The notes beneath the pieces are model-generated. The model had not been told where the DNA came from and did not search any database. It saw only the letters and a list, made by a program, of their open reading frames with translations. Source: Pollutimonas bauzanensis (GTDB taxonomy: Bacteria > Pseudomonadota > Gammaproteobacteria > Burkholderiales > Burkholderiaceae_B). Taken from it: a stretch of 64,000 nt of DNA. Below are positions 10,658-24,050 of this stretch, in pieces. The stretch is from contig NZ_FQXE01000017.1 of assembly GCF_900129885.1 (NCBI RefSeq), positions 1 through 64,000 of the forward strand, given 5' to 3'. Made by a program: the position numbers and the translations under genes. Each line of letters opens with the position of its first letter. Positions within the stretch are counted from its first letter, which is position 1.

Positions 10658-13528
10658 ATGTCATCGGAAATAGAACTTTTATCCAATTCTTACCTGTTTG
10701 GTAGCAACGCCCCTTATGTCGAGGACCTCTACGAGTCCTACCTCGACAATCCCGGGTCTGTGCCGGATCAGTGGCGCGATTATTTCGACCAGCTGCAGCA
10801 TCTGCCTGCCACCGACGGCCGCGAAGTCACGCGCGACCAGGCCCACGCCCCCATCATCGAATCATTCGCGCAGCGCGCCAAGGCCAACGCCTTTGTTGCG
10901 CGCGCCCAAGAGCCCGACCTTACCGTCGCCGGCAAGCAAGTCTACGTTCAGTCCATCATCGCCGCATACCGGTCGCTGGGCTCGCGCTTTGCCGAACTCG
11001 ATCCGTTAAAGCGCCAGGACCGCCCGGTCATCCCCGAGCTCGACCCCAGTTTCTATGGCCTGACCGAAGCCGACCTCGATCAGGTCTATTCGGCCACCAA
11101 CACGTATTTCACCAAAGCCGACACCATGACCATGCGCGACATGCTCAAGGCCTTGCGCGATACGTATTGCCGCAGCGTCGGCGCCGAATTCATGCATATC
11201 TCCGACCCCGCCGCCAAGCGCTGGATCCAGGAACGCCTTGAGTCCACGCTGGGCGTGCCGTCGTTCTCGGCCGAGCGCAAGCGCCACATTCTGCAGCAGG
11301 TCACCGAGGCCGAAGGCCTCGAGCGCTTCCTGCACACCAAGTATGTCGGGCAGAAGCGTTTCTCGCTGGAAGGCGGCGAAAGCTTTATCGCGGCCATGGA
11401 CGAAGTCGTCGGCCATGGCGGCGAAAACGGCGTTCAGGAACTCGTGGTGGGCATGGCTCACCGCGGCCGCCTGAACATGCTCGTGAACATCATGGGCAAG
11501 ATGCCCGGCGATTTGTTCGCCGAATTCGAGGGCAAGCACGCCGAAGGCCTCACCGACGGCGATGTCAAATACCACAACGGCTTCTCCAGCGACCTTTCCA
11601 CGCGCGGCGGTCCCCTGCATCTGTCGCTGGCGTTCAACCCTTCGCACCTTGAAATCGTCAACCCGGTGGTCGAAGGCAGCGTGCGCGCCCGCCAGGACCG
11701 CCGCGGCGACGACGTCGGGTCGCAGGTGCTGCCCGTGCTGGTCCACGGCGATGCCGCCTTCGCGGGGCAGGGTGTGGTCATGGAAACCCTCAACCTGGCG
11801 CAAACGCGCGGTTACGGCACCGGCGGCACCCTGCACATCGTCATCAACAACCAGATCGGTTTCACCACCTCCGATCCGCGCGACACCCGTTCCACGCTGT
11901 ATTGCACCGACGTCGTCAAAATGATAGAGGCGCCGGTCTTCCACGTTAACGGCGACGACCCGGAGGCCGTGGTCTACGTTACGCAACTGGCCCTCGATTA
12001 CCGCCTGCAGTTCCATCACGACGTCGTCGTCGACATCGTATGCTTCCGCAAGCTGGGCCACAACGAGCAGGACACGCCCTCGCTCACCCAGCCGCTCATG
12101 TACAAGAGCATAGGCAAGCATCCCGGCACCCGCAAGGTCTACGCCGACAAGCTGGTGGCGCAGGGCATCCTGACCGAGGCCGAATCCGACCAGCTGGTCA
12201 AGGATTACCGCCAGCTCATGGAAGACGGCCAGCGCACCATCGAGCCCGTGCTGACCGACTACAAGAACAAGTACTCGACCGACTGGTCGCCCTTCCTGGG
12301 GGCCAAATGGACCGACCAGGCCGATACCGGCGTGCCGGTGGCCGAGCTTACCCGCATCGGCGAGAAAATCACCGCGGTGCCCGAGAACTTCACCGTGCAT
12401 ACGCTGGTCAGCAAGCTGCTCAATGACAGGCGCAATATGGCGCGCGGCGAGCAGAACGTCGACTGGGGCATGGGCGAGCATCTGGCCTTCGCCACGCTGG
12501 TGGCCAGCGGCTACGCCATACGCATCACCGGCCAGGATTCCGGCCGCGGCACGTTTACCCACCGCCACGCCGTCCTGCACGACCAGAAGCGCGAACGCTG
12601 GAACGACGGCACCTATATTCCGCTGCAGAACGTATCGGAAAACCAGGCGCCTTTCACCGTCATCGATTCGGTGCTGTCGGAAGAAGCGGTGCTGGCCTTC
12701 GAGTACGGCTACGCAACCGCCGAGCCCAACACGCTGACCATCTGGGAAGCGCAGTTCGGCGATTTCGTCAACGGCGCGCAGGTCGTCATCGACCAGTTCA
12801 TCACCTCCGGCGAAGCCAAGTGGGGCCGCCAATGCGGCCTGACCCTGATGCTTCCCCACGGCTACGAAGGGCAGGGCCCCGAGCATTCCTCGGCGCGCAT
12901 CGAACGCTTCCTGCAGTTGTGCGCCGACAACAACATCCAGGTCGTGCAGCCCACCAATGGCGCCCAGATCTTCCACGTCTTGCGCCGCCAGATGATCCGG
13001 CCGTTCCGCAAGCCGCTGATCATACTCACGCCCAAGTCCCTGCTGCGCAACAAGGAAGCCACTTCGCCGCTTGCCGACCTGGCCAATAATCAGTTCCTGC
13101 CGGTCATCGGCGAACAGGATGCCGGCATCGACCCGGCGGCGGTCAGCCGCGTGCTGGTTTGTTCGGGCAAGGTCTATTACGATATCGTCCATGCGCGCAA
13201 GGACGCGGGCCGCGCCGATGTGGCGGTGCTGCGCATCGAACAGCTGTATCCGTTCGCGCACAAGTCCTTCCAGTCCGAATTGCAAAAATACCCCAATGCC
13301 AAGGAAATCGTCTGGGTGCAGGACGAACCCCAGAATCAGGGCCCCTGGTTTTATATTCAGCATCATCTGTACGAAAACATGGCCGACGGCCAGAAGCTGG
13401 GCTATGCGGGACGCGCCGCCTCGGCATCGCCGGCGGTGGGCTACCTGGCCAAGCACCAAGAGCAGCAACGGAACCTGCTCGAGCAGGCGCTGGCGCCCAA
13501 GTTCAAGAGCTTCATGCTGACTAAATAA
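10658..13528 (+). CDS. odhA: 2-oxoglutarate dehydrogenase E1 component
   Basis: Thiamine diphosphate-dependent decarboxylase of the 2-oxoglutarate dehydrogenase complex (also called sucA), 956 aa. The N-terminal E2-binding segment [20 protein letters not shown] is typical. [50 protein letters not shown] and [13 protein letters not shown] mark the cofactor-binding region. [19 protein letters not shown] and [22 protein letters not shown] mark the transketolase-like domain. Followed 29 bp later by odhB. Confidence 0.96.
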   Translation: MSSEIELLSNSYLFGSNAPYVEDLYESYLDNPGSVPDQWRDYFDQLQHLPATDGREVTRDQAHAPIIESFAQRAKANAFVARAQEPDLTVAGKQVYVQSIIAAYRSLGSRFAELDPLKRQDRPVIPELDPSFYGLTEADLDQVYSATNTYFTKADTMTMRDMLKALRDTYCRSVGAEFMHISDPAAKRWIQERLESTLGVPSFSAERKRHILQQVTEAEGLERFLHTKYVGQKRFSLEGGESFIAAMDEVVGHGGENGVQELVVGMAHRGRLNMLVNIMGKMPGDLFAEFEGKHAEGLTDGDVKYHNGFSSDLSTRGGPLHLSLAFNPSHLEIVNPVVEGSVRARQDRRGDDVGSQVLPVLVHGDAAFAGQGVVMETLNLAQTRGYGTGGTLHIVINNQIGFTTSDPRDTRSTLYCTDVVKMIEAPVFHVNGDDPEAVVYVTQLALDYRLQFHHDVVVDIVCFRKLGHNEQDTPSLTQPLMYKSIGKHPGTRKVYADKLVAQGILTEAESDQLVKDYRQLMEDGQRTIEPVLTDYKNKYSTDWSPFLGAKWTDQADTGVPVAELTRIGEKITAVPENFTVHTLVSKLLNDRRNMARGEQNVDWGMGEHLAFATLVASGYAIRITGQDSGRGTFTHRHAVLHDQKRERWNDGTYIPLQNVSENQAPFTVIDSVLSEEAVLAFEYGYATAEPNTLTIWEAQFGDFVNGAQVVIDQFITSGEAKWGRQCGLTLMLPHGYEGQGPEHSSARIERFLQLCADNNIQVVQPTNGAQIFHVLRRQMIRPFRKPLIILTPKSLLRNKEATSPLADLANNQFLPVIGEQDAGIDPAAVSRVLVCSGKVYYDIVHARKDAGRADVAVLRIEQLYPFAHKSFQSELQKYPNAKEIVWVQDEPQNQGPWFYIQHHLYENMADGQKLGYAGRAASASPAVGYLAKHQEQQRNLLEQALAPKFKSFMLTK

Positions 13529-13557
13529 CGAATATTTTTCAAAACGGAATACATACC

Positions 13558-14772
13558 ATGGCTATTACTGATGTTCTCGTTCCCCAGCTTTCCGAATCGG
13601 TTTCCGAGGCGACGCTGCTCACCTGGAAAAAGCAGCCCGGAGAGGCTGTCGAGGCCGACGAGATCCTGATAGAAGTCGAAACGGACAAAGTGGTTCTGGA
13701 AGTTCCCGCCCCATCGGCCGGCGTGCTCAAGGAAATCGTCAAGGGCGACGGCAGCACCGTTACCTCGGGCGAGGTCATGGCGCGCATCGACACCGAAGGC
13801 AAGGCTGCCGCGGCGCCCGCGCCGGCGGCGGCTCCTGAGCCGGCAGCCGCGGCCCCGGCCGCTTCGGCGCCTGCCGCCGCGGCGCCCGCGGTCTCCGCCG
13901 TGGCTTCTCCTTCCGCGGGCAAGATCCTGGCCGAAAAAGGCGTCGATCCCGCAACGCTCGAAGGCTCGGGCCGAGGCGGCCGCATCACCAAGGGCGATGC
14001 GCTGGCCGCCGGCAGCGCTCCCGCCAAGAAAGCCGCCGCGCCGGCCGCGCCTGCGACCCTGTCGCTCGACGGCCGCCCCGAACAGCGCGTTCCCATGAGC
14101 CGCCTGCGCGCCCGCGTTGCCGAACGCCTCCTGCAGTCGCAGGCCGACAATGCCATCCTCACGACTTTCAATGAAGTCAATATGCAAGGCATTCTCGATC
14201 TGCGCAAGAAATACAAAGACCAATTCGAGAAAGAGCACGGCGTCAAGCTGGGCTTCACCTCCTTCTTCGTCAAGGCCGCGGTGGCCGCGCTCAAGAAATT
14301 CCCCGTCGTCAACGCTTCGGTGGACGGCAAGGACGTGATCTATCACGGCTACTTCGATATCGGCATCGCCGTGGGCAGCCCGCGCGGCCTGGTCGTGCCC
14401 ATCCTGCGCAATGCCGACCAGCTGTCGATCGCCGACATCGAAAAGCAGATCGCCGATTTCGGCAATCGCGCGCGCGACGGCAAGCTGACCCTCGAAGAGC
14501 TTACCGGCGGCACCTTCTCGATTTCCAACGGCGGCGTGTTCGGTTCCATGCTGTCCACGCCCATCATCAATCCGCCGCAGTCGGCCATCCTGGGCATCCA
14601 TGCCACCAAAGACCGCGCGGTAGTCGAGAACGGCCAGATCGTGGTACGCCCCATGAATTACCTGGCCATGTCCTACGACCATCGCATCATCGATGGGCGC
14701 GAAGCCGTATTGGCCCTGGTGGCCATCAAGGAAGCGCTCGAAGACCCGCAACGCCTGCTGCTGGACGTTTAA
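13558..14772 (+). CDS. odhB: Dihydrolipoamide succinyltransferase (E2 of 2-oxoglutarate dehydrogenase)
   Basis: Core acyltransferase of the complex (sucB), 404 aa. The lipoyl domain (1-80) carries the lipoylated lysine K44 in ETDKVVLEV. An Ala/Pro-rich hinge (about 82-118) follows, then the E3-binding domain ([13 protein letters not shown]...[12 protein letters not shown]). The catalytic domain ends with [13 protein letters not shown], giving H375 and D379. One lipoyl domain and the length agree with succinyltransferases. Confidence 0.96.
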   Translation: MAITDVLVPQLSESVSEATLLTWKKQPGEAVEADEILIEVETDKVVLEVPAPSAGVLKEIVKGDGSTVTSGEVMARIDTEGKAAAAPAPAAAPEPAAAAPAASAPAAAAPAVSAVASPSAGKILAEKGVDPATLEGSGRGGRITKGDALAAGSAPAKKAAAPAAPATLSLDGRPEQRVPMSRLRARVAERLLQSQADNAILTTFNEVNMQGILDLRKKYKDQFEKEHGVKLGFTSFFVKAAVAALKKFPVVNASVDGKDVIYHGYFDIGIAVGSPRGLVVPILRNADQLSIADIEKQIADFGNRARDGKLTLEELTGGTFSISNGGVFGSMLSTPIINPPQSAILGIHATKDRAVVENGQIVVRPMNYLAMSYDHRIIDGREAVLALVAIKEALEDPQRLLLDV

Positions 14773-14796
14773 GCATGCGGGCAACGGCGTAAAATG

Positions 14797-14844
14797 CCCG
14801 GCGAGCGTTTCCTTTTCATGGGACACGCTGGCCGGGATTTTTTT
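14797..14844 (+). terminator. Terminator-like hairpin between odhB and odhL
   Basis: CCCGGCGAGCGT (from 14797) pairs with ACGCTGGCCGGG (ending 14836) with one or two mismatched positions, and a short inner TCC/GGA pairing extends the stem. It is followed by ATTTTTTT. The structure looks like an intrinsic terminator within an operon, 25 bp after odhB and 70 bp before the E3 gene. Confidence 0.7.
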
Positions 14845-14914
14845 GCCGCCGGGTTCACGACTCGCGAGCCCCTTGCCGGGCTTGCGACAACACTATCTAG
14901 ATCGAGAAAAAAAC

Positions 14915-16342
14915 ATGGCTAAACAATTTGACGTGGTCGTCATCGGCGCAGGCCCCGGTGGCTATATTGCCGCAATCCGCGCTGCGCAACTGGGTCTGAC
15001 CGTGGCATGCATCGATGCCTGGAGCACCGCCGACGGCAAGCCGGCGCCGGGCGGCACTTGCACCAATGTTGGCTGCATCCCCTCCAAGGCGCTGCTGCAG
15101 TCCTCCGAACATTACGAGCAGGCCAATCATCACTTCGCCGAGCACGGCATCGAGATCAAGGGCATCGAGCTCAAGCTCGACACCCTGGTCGGCCGCAAGA
15201 ACACCGTCGTCAAGCAGAACAACGACGGCATCCTGTATCTGTTCAAGAAAAACAAAGTCACTTTTTTCCATGGCACCGGCTCCTTCGTCGCCCATGTGGA
15301 TGGCGGCTGGTCGATCAAGGTCTCGGGATCGTCCGAGGAAGACCTGGTGGCCAGGCACGTGATCGTCGCCACCGGTTCCTCGCCGCGCGCATTGCCTGGC
15401 CTGCCATTCGATGAGACCCAGGTCTTGTCCAACGACGGCGCGCTGCGCATTCCCGCCGTGCCGAAAAAGCTGGGCGTGATCGGCGCGGGCGTCATCGGCC
15501 TTGAACTGGGCAGCGTCTGGCGCCGCCTGGGCGCCGAAGTCACCATACTCGAAGCCATGCCCGATTTTCTCGCCGTTGCCGACCAGCAGGTTGCCAAGGA
15601 AGCCCAGAAGGCGTTTGCCAAGCAGGGCCTGGCGATACATACCGGCGTCAAGATAGGCGAAGTCAAATCGACCGCCAAGTCGGTCACCGTGCCTTACACC
15701 GATGCCGCGGGCGCCGAGCAAAAACTCGTGGTCGACAAGCTCATCGTTTCCATCGGCCGCGTTCCCCATGTCGAGGGGCTGGGCGTCGACACCGTCGGGC
15801 TCAAGCTGGACGAGCGCGGCTTCATTGCCGTCGACGACGATTGCAAGACCAATCTGCCCAATGTGTGGGCGGTGGGCGATGTGGTGCGCGGCCCCATGCT
15901 GGCGCACAAGGCCGAAGAAGAGGGCGTGGCGGTGGCCGAGCGCATCGCCGGGCAGCACGGCCATGTGAATTTCGGCACTATACCGTCGGTCATCTATACC
16001 TCCCCGGAAATCGCCTGGGTGGGCAAGAACGAGCAGCAGCTCAAGACCGAGGGCCGCGATTACAAGGCCGGCAGCTTCCCCTTCATGGCCAATGGCCGCG
16101 CCCGCGCTTTGGGCGACACGACGGGCTTTGTCAAGATCCTGGCAGACGCCAAGACCGACGAGGTGCTGGGCGTCCATATTATCGGCCCGCAGGCTTCCGA
16201 GCTGATTTCCGAGGCGGTGACCATCATGGAGTTCCGCGGCGCGGCCGAGGACATCGCGCGCATCTGCCACGCGCATCCCACCTTGTCCGAGGCCATGAAA
16301 GAGGCCGCCCTGGCGGTCGACAAGCGCACGCTGAATTTCTGA
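14915..16342 (+). CDS. lpdA: Dihydrolipoyl dehydrogenase (E3)
   Basis: FAD enzyme that reoxidises the lipoyl group of 2-oxoacid dehydrogenase complexes; 475 aa. The N-terminal FAD motif [13 protein letters not shown] is followed by [13 protein letters not shown], the redox disulfide (C49 and C54). [15 protein letters not shown] is the NAD-binding motif. The C-terminal [15 protein letters not shown] carries the catalytic His-Glu. An open frame extends further upstream into odhB, but the ATG at 14915 gives the family N-terminus and is preferred. Its place after odhAB marks it as the E3 of this complex (odhL in some genomes). Confidence 0.95.
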   Translation: MAKQFDVVVIGAGPGGYIAAIRAAQLGLTVACIDAWSTADGKPAPGGTCTNVGCIPSKALLQSSEHYEQANHHFAEHGIEIKGIELKLDTLVGRKNTVVKQNNDGILYLFKKNKVTFFHGTGSFVAHVDGGWSIKVSGSSEEDLVARHVIVATGSSPRALPGLPFDETQVLSNDGALRIPAVPKKLGVIGAGVIGLELGSVWRRLGAEVTILEAMPDFLAVADQQVAKEAQKAFAKQGLAIHTGVKIGEVKSTAKSVTVPYTDAAGAEQKLVVDKLIVSIGRVPHVEGLGVDTVGLKLDERGFIAVDDDCKTNLPNVWAVGDVVRGPMLAHKAEEEGVAVAERIAGQHGHVNFGTIPSVIYTSPEIAWVGKNEQQLKTEGRDYKAGSFPFMANGRARALGDTTGFVKILADAKTDEVLGVHIIGPQASELISEAVTIMEFRGAAEDIARICHAHPTLSEAMKEAALAVDKRTLNF

Positions 16343-16366
16343 TTCCGCGCATGGCGTGACCTGACC

Positions 16367-16390
16367 AAGGGCGGGCAAAGGCTCGCCCTT
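16367..16390 (+). terminator. Possible terminator after the E3 gene
   Basis: AAGGGCGGGC (16367-16376) pairs with GCTCGCCCTT (16381-16390) with one G-U wobble and a 4-nt loop, 24 bp after the E3 stop. No T-run follows, so termination efficiency is uncertain. Confidence 0.45.
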
Positions 16391-16412
16391 CGTCGTTATA
16401 CGAGTGTGTCTT

Positions 16413-17504
16413 ATGAATGTTCTCGAGTATTACCGCCACACACTGAAGGAGCGCGGCTATGAGTGCGATGATGCGCAGCTGGCCGCGATCGAGCGCCTGC
16501 AGGTGTATTTCGATGAATGGCTGAACTTCAAGAAAGCCCGCTCATCTTCGTTGAAAAAGATTTTCCGGCGGCCGGATGTGCCCCGCGGCGTTTACCTGTG
16601 GGGCGGCGTGGGCCGCGGCAAAAGCTTTTTGATGGACGCGTTCTATCTGACCGTGCCGGTCAAGCGCAAGACGCGCCTGCATTTCCACGAATTTATGCGC
16701 GGCGTGCATCACGAACTGGGCGAGGTGCGCGGCCAGCAGGATCCCCTGGACGAGGTGGCGCGGCGCATAGCAAAACGCTATAGACTCATCTGCTTCGACG
16801 AATTCCATGTGTCCGACGTCGCCGACGCCATGATTCTGTACCGGCTCCTGCTCAAGCTGTTCGAATACGGGACCTCGTTCGTCATGACGTCCAATTACGA
16901 GCCGTCCACCCTGTACCCCGACGGCCTGCACCGGGACCGCATCCTGCCCGCGATCAAGCTGATCCAGGACAGGATGGACATACTCAACGTGGATGTGGGC
17001 GTAGACTACCGCCGCCGCACGCTGGAGCAGGTGCGCATGTACCTGACCCCGCTCACGCCTGAAACCGGCAAAGAGCTCCAGGCCAACTTCGACCGCCTGC
17101 TCGACACCGCGCCGCTCAAGCCCGTGCTGACGGTCGAGCATCGCGAACTCAAGGCCATTGCGCTGGGCGGCAGCATAGTGTGGTTCGATTTCGCGACGCT
17201 GTGCGGCGGGCCGCGCTCGCAGAATGACTACCTGGACCTGGCCAGCCGCTTCCACACGGTAATATTGTCCGATGTGCCGCGCATGGGGCCGCGCAATGCT
17301 TCCGAGGCGCGCCGCTTTACCTGGCTGATAGATGTGTTCTACGATCACAAGGTCAAGCTCATCATTTCGGCCGAATGCGAGGCCGACGAGCTTTATACGG
17401 AAGGTCCCATGTCCAACGAGTTCCACCGCACGGTTTCGCGCATCATGGAAATGCAGTCGCGCGAATACCTCGAGTCGGAGCGGCGCGAGGCGGTCACTCT
17501 GTAA
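16413..17504 (+). CDS. zapE: Cell division protein ZapE (AFG1-like ATPase)
   Basis: AAA-family ATPase that in Escherichia coli associates with the FtsZ ring; 363 aa. Walker A is [14 protein letters not shown], Walker B is [15 protein letters not shown], and [26 protein letters not shown] is the strongly conserved AFG1 segment. The ATG at 16413 is preferred to a GTG three codons upstream. It may be co-transcribed with the upstream E3 gene, although a hairpin lies between them, and with trpS 56 bp downstream. Confidence 0.92.
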   Translation: MNVLEYYRHTLKERGYECDDAQLAAIERLQVYFDEWLNFKKARSSSLKKIFRRPDVPRGVYLWGGVGRGKSFLMDAFYLTVPVKRKTRLHFHEFMRGVHHELGEVRGQQDPLDEVARRIAKRYRLICFDEFHVSDVADAMILYRLLLKLFEYGTSFVMTSNYEPSTLYPDGLHRDRILPAIKLIQDRMDILNVDVGVDYRRRTLEQVRMYLTPLTPETGKELQANFDRLLDTAPLKPVLTVEHRELKAIALGGSIVWFDFATLCGGPRSQNDYLDLASRFHTVILSDVPRMGPRNASEARRFTWLIDVFYDHKVKLIISAECEADELYTEGPMSNEFHRTVSRIMEMQSREYLESERREAVTL

Positions 17505-17560
17505 ATGCCGCCGGCCGAAAGGCATGGCGCCCCCCGCAACCTGTCTCATTCAAGCAATCT

Positions 17561-18907
17561 ATGAATACCCGCGTATTAACTGGCATCACGACTTCCGGAA
17601 CCCCCCATTTAGGCAACTATGCCGGCGCCATTCGTCCGTCGATACAGGCCAGCCATCTGCCGGGCGTCGACGCGTTCTATTTCATGGCCGACTACCATGC
17701 GCTGATCAAATGCGACGATCCGCAGCGCATTGCGCGTTCGCGCCTGGAAATCGCCGCCACCTGGATCGCCGCCGGGCTGGACCCGGAAAAAGTGACGTTC
17801 TATCGCCAGTCCGACATTCCGGAAATCCCGGAATTGTGCTGGATGCTGACGTGCGTGACGGCCAAGGGCCTGATGAACCGCGCCCACGCCTACAAGGCGT
17901 CGGTGGACCAGAACGTGGCCCGGCAGGTGGACCCCGACGACGGCATCAATATGGGGCTGTTTTCCTATCCGATACTGATGGCGGCCGACATCCTGATGTT
18001 CAATGCCAACAGGGTGCCGGTGGGCCGCGACCAGATCCAGCACCTGGAAATGACGCGCGATATCGCCCAGCGCTTCAATCATCTGTATGGCCAGGGCCGC
18101 GATTTCTTCGTGCTGCCCGAAGTGCAGATCGACGACGAGGTGGCCACCTTGCCGGGCCTGGATGGGCGCAAGATGTCCAAGAGCTACGACAACACCATCC
18201 CCTTGTTCGAAGGCGGCGCCAAGGCCTTGCGGGCCGCCGTCAAGCGCATCGTGACGGACTCGCGCGAGCCCGGCCAGCCCAAGGACGCCGAAGGGTCGCA
18301 TCTGTATACCCTGTACCGCGCTTTTGCGACGCCCGCCGAATCGCTGGGGTTTCGCGAGCAGCTCGAAGCGGGCCTGGGCTGGGGCGATGCCAAGGACCTG
18401 CTGTCCGGGCGCATCGAGCAGGAACTCGCGCCCATGCGCGAGCGCTACGCCGAACTGATGGTCCGGCCCGGGCGCATCGAAGATATCCTGCAGGCGGGGG
18501 CCGCCAAGGCGCGCCGCCTGTCGCAGCCTTTCATGGCGCGCCTGCGGGAAGCCGTAGGCCTGCGCGCCGCGCTTGCGCCGGCGGCGGGCGGGGCGGCTGC
18601 CGCCGGCAAAAAAGCGGCCGGCAAGCGGGCGCGTTTCGTCAGCTTCCGCGACGAGGCCGGCAAGTTCCGCTTCCGCCTGCTGGGCGCCGATGGCCTGGAA
18701 CTGCTGTTGTCCGAGGCGTTCGACAACCCCAAGGAGACCGGCGCGCTGACCAGGGCCTTGCAAGAGGCGCCGTTCGCCACCCTGGTCACGCAAGAAAACG
18801 GCATGGTGCTCGTCAGCGTCGACGGCGCCCTTGCCGCCCGCTTCCCGTCCGCCAGGCTGGAGTCCGTCGCGCAGGCCATCGAAGGCTTGCGCGAAGATCA
18901 GGCCTGA
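17561..18907 (+). CDS. trpS: Tryptophanyl-tRNA synthetase with C-terminal extension
   Basis: Charges tRNA-Trp; 448 aa. The class I signature HIGH appears as TPHLGNY (14-20) and KMSKS as KMSKS at 204-208. A normal TrpRS ends near residue 335. Here an Ala/Gly/Lys linker (about 336-356) is followed by a roughly 90-residue domain beginning [20 protein letters not shown], which resembles the YegP/DUF1508 fold (strand pattern GKFRFRLL...[11 protein letters not shown]). I know similar long TrpRS forms in related bacteria but cannot state the function of the tail. The ATG is at 17561; upstream in-frame codons lie within zapE and are not family-like. Confidence 0.93.
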   Translation: MNTRVLTGITTSGTPHLGNYAGAIRPSIQASHLPGVDAFYFMADYHALIKCDDPQRIARSRLEIAATWIAAGLDPEKVTFYRQSDIPEIPELCWMLTCVTAKGLMNRAHAYKASVDQNVARQVDPDDGINMGLFSYPILMAADILMFNANRVPVGRDQIQHLEMTRDIAQRFNHLYGQGRDFFVLPEVQIDDEVATLPGLDGRKMSKSYDNTIPLFEGGAKALRAAVKRIVTDSREPGQPKDAEGSHLYTLYRAFATPAESLGFREQLEAGLGWGDAKDLLSGRIEQELAPMRERYAELMVRPGRIEDILQAGAAKARRLSQPFMARLREAVGLRAALAPAAGGAAAAGKKAAGKRARFVSFRDEAGKFRFRLLGADGLELLLSEAFDNPKETGALTRALQEAPFATLVTQENGMVLVSVDGALAARFPSARLESVAQAIEGLREDQA

Positions 18908-18928
18908 CGCCGGCCGCCGGGCGGCGGG

Positions 18929-19450
18929 CTATGCGCAGCGCCCGGCCCGCATGCCGAGATCCTCGCACAGCGCGAGGATCTCGGCCTGTTTGTCGCGATA
19001 CACCAGGATGACCTGGAAGTCGTGCGTGTAGCTTTCGCCAAAGCTGATCAGGCAATATTTCTCGTGGTGCGTCTGCAACTGCTGGTCGACCCATCGATAG
19101 TAGTCGGGCAGGGTTTCAAAATTGTTGTTGTCGTAAGGGTACTCGGGCAGCGCCGGATGCTCGAAGGCGTCGATGATCTGTTCGTGCAGCTCGTCCACGG
19201 TGTCGGCGACGGCGAAATAGTCTTCGAGCTCGACGAAGATGATAAAGGCCGCGGCGCCCTGGGGGTCGTACTGGGCCACTTTGGCCGCGTCGGCGCCGTA
19301 GTTGTCTTTCAGGGTCTTGGCCGGGTCGCTCCGGGCCTGGACGCAGATGCCCACGATACGGGCCGTTTCGTGCTCGTCCAGGTCGCCGCAGGAAAGCAGC
19401 CCGACCAGCGCCGTCAGTTTTTGCCGATAGGAGTCGGTCGCGGTAGTCAT
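18929..19450 (-). CDS. Conserved hypothetical protein, downstream partner of tex
   Basis: 173 aa, acidic, no signal peptide or membrane segment, so probably cytoplasmic. I do not recognise a named family. It has a helical N-terminus (SYRQKLTALVGLLSCGDLDEHETARIVGICVQ) and an aromatic- and acid-rich middle (PYDNNNFETLPDYYRW). It starts 6 bp after the tex stop with an AAGG before the ATG, so it is very likely in the same transcript. Its 3' end meets that of trpS, and its last codons contain a 13-bp inverted repeat. Confidence 0.75.
   Translation of the reverse strand: MTTATDSYRQKLTALVGLLSCGDLDEHETARIVGICVQARSDPAKTLKDNYGADAAKVAQYDPQGAAAFIIFVELEDYFAVADTVDELHEQIIDAFEHPALPEYPYDNNNFETLPDYYRWVDQQLQTHHEKYCLISFGESYTHDFQVILVYRDKQAEILALCEDLGMRAGRCA
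18954..18984. terminator. 13-bp perfect inverted repeat at the convergent trpS / hypothetical 3' ends
   Basis: CCGAGATCCTCGC (18954-18966) and GCGAGGATCTCGG (18972-18984) pair perfectly across a 5-nt loop. It lies 46 bp after the trpS stop and inside the last 20 codons of the opposing gene. It could end trpS transcription or stabilise its mRNA. There is no U-tract, so this is a structural call only. Confidence 0.45.
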
Positions 19451-19456
19451 ATGGCC

Positions 19457-21829
<2,373 letters not shown>

Positions 21830-21988
21830 GAGTCCATCATAAAAAACATATTGTGCGGCGAATTTTGCCACAAGCTGACGCCGCGCCGGAAAATACCCGG
21901 GTATCATCACGTGTAGCTTCTTTAATGATTGTAAAGACATCTTTTTCTCTACGCCCGGTTCACGCGGGCGATTCCGTATTTATCTTCG
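21830..21988. promoter_or_regulatory. tex/helicase divergent promoter region
   Basis: 159 bp between divergent genes. It contains the perfect palindrome ATACCCGGGTAT at 21893-21904. No LexA-type CTGT-N8-ACAG site was found, although some DinG genes are SOS-regulated. No confident -35/-10 pair was assigned. Confidence 0.35.
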
Positions 21989-24031
21989 ATGCTTTTGCAA
22001 GAACTCTCCGATATCTTCGCTCCCGACGGCCCGATCGCCAAGGCCATGCCCGACTATCGTCCGCGGCAGGCGCAACTCGAGCTGGCCCAGGCCATCGAGG
22101 AAACCCTGCGCGACCATTCCACCCTGATCGCCGAGGCCGGCACCGGCACCGGCAAGACCTGGGCATACCTGGTCCCGGCCTTCCTGAGCGGCAGCAAAGT
22201 GCTGGTTTCGACCGGCACCCGCACCCTGCAGGACCAACTGTTCCGGCGCGACCTGCCGCGCTTGCGCAAGGCTCTGGCGCTGCCCATCAGCGTCGCCCTG
22301 CTCAAGGGGCGCGGCAATTATGTCTGCCATTACCACCTGCAGCGCCTGTCGGGCGACGACCGGGCGCTGAAATCCCGCGCCGAGGTCGGCCAGCTGCGCC
22401 ACATACAGGTTTTTGCGCAGCAATCCAAAACCGGCGATAAAAGCGACCTGGCCCCCGTGCCGGAAGACGCCGATATCTGGAATCGGGTCACGTCCACGCG
22501 CGAGAACTGCCTGGGCCAGGACTGCCCCCATGTGCGCGACTGTTTTGTGCTGAAGGCGCGCCGCCAGGCCCAGGACGCCGATCTCGTGGTGGTCAACCAT
22601 GCCTTGTTCATGGCGGACCTGGCCCTGCGCGAAGAAGGCATTACGGATCTCTTGCCTACCGTGGAGCTGGTGGTGTTCGACGAAGCCCATCAATTGCCGG
22701 ATATCGCCACGCGCTTCCTGGGCTCCAGCGTGTCTTCCCACCAGTTGCTGGACCTGGCGCGCGCCGCCGAGGCCGCCGGGCTGGCTTATGCCCGCGAGGC
22801 CACCAACTGGAGCGAAGCCGGCAAGAAGATAGAGCACGCCGCGCGGCAGCTGCGCCTGGCCGCGGCGCCCATCGATAAGCTGCCCGGGCGCAAAGCCACT
22901 TTCCAGGCCATTCCCAATGCGGCGGAATTCGACGCGGCGCTGGCCGACTTGCTCGAGGTGCTCGATGCCAGCACGGCGCTGCTGGGCGTCGTCAGCGAGA
23001 AGCATCCGGACCTGGCCGCCGTGGCCAAGACCTGCCTGGACATCCGCGCCAAGCTCTACCAATGGAGCCAGCCCGACAGGCGGGGCAACAACGCGCTCAA
23101 GCCCGCCCAGGCCGATGCCGCATCCGGCGGCAAGGAAGCCGGCGCCGCGGTGCGCTGGGTGGAGCACAGCTTGCACCACATGCGCTTGCACAGCGCGCCG
23201 CTGTCGGTGGCGCAGATCTTCTCGCGCTACCGCAGCAAGGACCAGGCCTGGGTGCTGACATCGGCAACCCTGTCTGTGCACGGCGATTTCGGCCATTTCC
23301 TGCGCCAGCTGGGCTTGTGGGACGCCAGGACGGAAAGCTGGGAGTCGCCGTTCGATTATGCCGGGCAGGGGGTGCTGTATGTGCCTAAAAACCTGCCTTT
23401 GCCCAGCGATCGCGAATTCAACGAAAAGTTTGTGCAGGCGCTGCTGCCCCTGATCAAGGCGTCTTCGGGCGGGGTGCTGGTCCTGTGCACCACCTTGCGG
23501 GCGGTCGACAGGATCGCCGAGCTGCTGCAGGAGCGCTTCGAGGACGAGGCCATCGACCGCATTCTGCTGCGCCAGGGCGAGAGTTCCCGAGGCGCCTTGC
23601 TGGAACGCTTCCGGGCCGGCAAGAATGCGGTGCTGGTCGGCAGCGCCAGCTTCTGGGAAGGCATAGACGTGCCCGGCGATGCCTTGACGCTGGTCGCCAT
23701 CGACAAACTGCCTTTTGCGCCGCCCGACGATCCGGTCCTGGAAGCGCGCCTGAATTTGTGCCGTACCCAGGGCGGCAATCCCTTCATGGAATATCAGCTG
23801 CCCGAGGCGGCCATCGCCTTGAAGCAGGGCGCCGGGCGCCTGATACGCTCAGAGCAGGATTGGGGCGTGCTGATGGTGGGCGACGCGCGCATCGTCGAGA
23901 AGCCCTATGGCAAGCTGCTGTGGCGCGGCTTGCCGCCGTTCGCCCGCACGCGCGAACCGGATCAGATACTGGCTTTTTTCAAAAAGAAACAGGCCCCGCA
24001 GGGCCTGTGCAATAGCGTGCACGAAGACTGA
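21989..24031 (+). CDS. ATP-dependent DNA helicase, DinG/YoaA family
   Basis: XPD-like superfamily 2 helicase, 680 aa, likely acting in DNA repair. Walker A lies in EAGTGTGKTWAYLVP, the DEAH box in VVFDEAHQLPD, and motif VI in QGAGRLIRS. Four cysteines positioned like an XPD iron-sulfur cluster are visible: one in GRGNYVC and three in NCLGQDCPHVRDC. No N-terminal exonuclease domain is present. The last codons overlap the probable bamD terminator. YoaA is a closer analogue than DinG by length, but the assignment between them is not settled. Confidence 0.9.
   Translation: MLLQELSDIFAPDGPIAKAMPDYRPRQAQLELAQAIEETLRDHSTLIAEAGTGTGKTWAYLVPAFLSGSKVLVSTGTRTLQDQLFRRDLPRLRKALALPISVALLKGRGNYVCHYHLQRLSGDDRALKSRAEVGQLRHIQVFAQQSKTGDKSDLAPVPEDADIWNRVTSTRENCLGQDCPHVRDCFVLKARRQAQDADLVVVNHALFMADLALREEGITDLLPTVELVVFDEAHQLPDIATRFLGSSVSSHQLLDLARAAEAAGLAYAREATNWSEAGKKIEHAARQLRLAAAPIDKLPGRKATFQAIPNAAEFDAALADLLEVLDASTALLGVVSEKHPDLAAVAKTCLDIRAKLYQWSQPDRRGNNALKPAQADAASGGKEAGAAVRWVEHSLHHMRLHSAPLSVAQIFSRYRSKDQAWVLTSATLSVHGDFGHFLRQLGLWDARTESWESPFDYAGQGVLYVPKNLPLPSDREFNEKFVQALLPLIKASSGGVLVLCTTLRAVDRIAELLQERFEDEAIDRILLRQGESSRGALLERFRAGKNAVLVGSASFWEGIDVPGDALTLVAIDKLPFAPPDDPVLEARLNLCRTQGGNPFMEYQLPEAAIALKQGAGRLIRSEQDWGVLMVGDARIVEKPYGKLLWRGLPPFARTREPDQILAFFKKKQAPQGLCNSVHED
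23974..24008 (-). terminator. bamD terminator inside the helicase 3' end
   Basis: ACAGGCCC (23989-23996) and GGGCCTGT (24001-24008) form a hairpin. On the minus strand it is followed by TTTCTTTTTGAAAAAAG. It lies 43 bp beyond the bamD stop and within the coding region of the convergent helicase gene. Confidence 0.75.
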
Positions 24032-24050
24032 CCCGCCGCTGCCCGCGGCA

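Noticed and set aside
11006-13468. 820-codon minus-strand frame opposite odhA
   Set aside because: No ribosome binding site or motif; its existence follows from codon bias of the real gene.
21893-21904. ATACCCGGGTAT as a LexA box for the DinG-type helicase
   Set aside because: It does not match the CTGT-N8-ACAG consensus; kept only as an unassigned palindrome.
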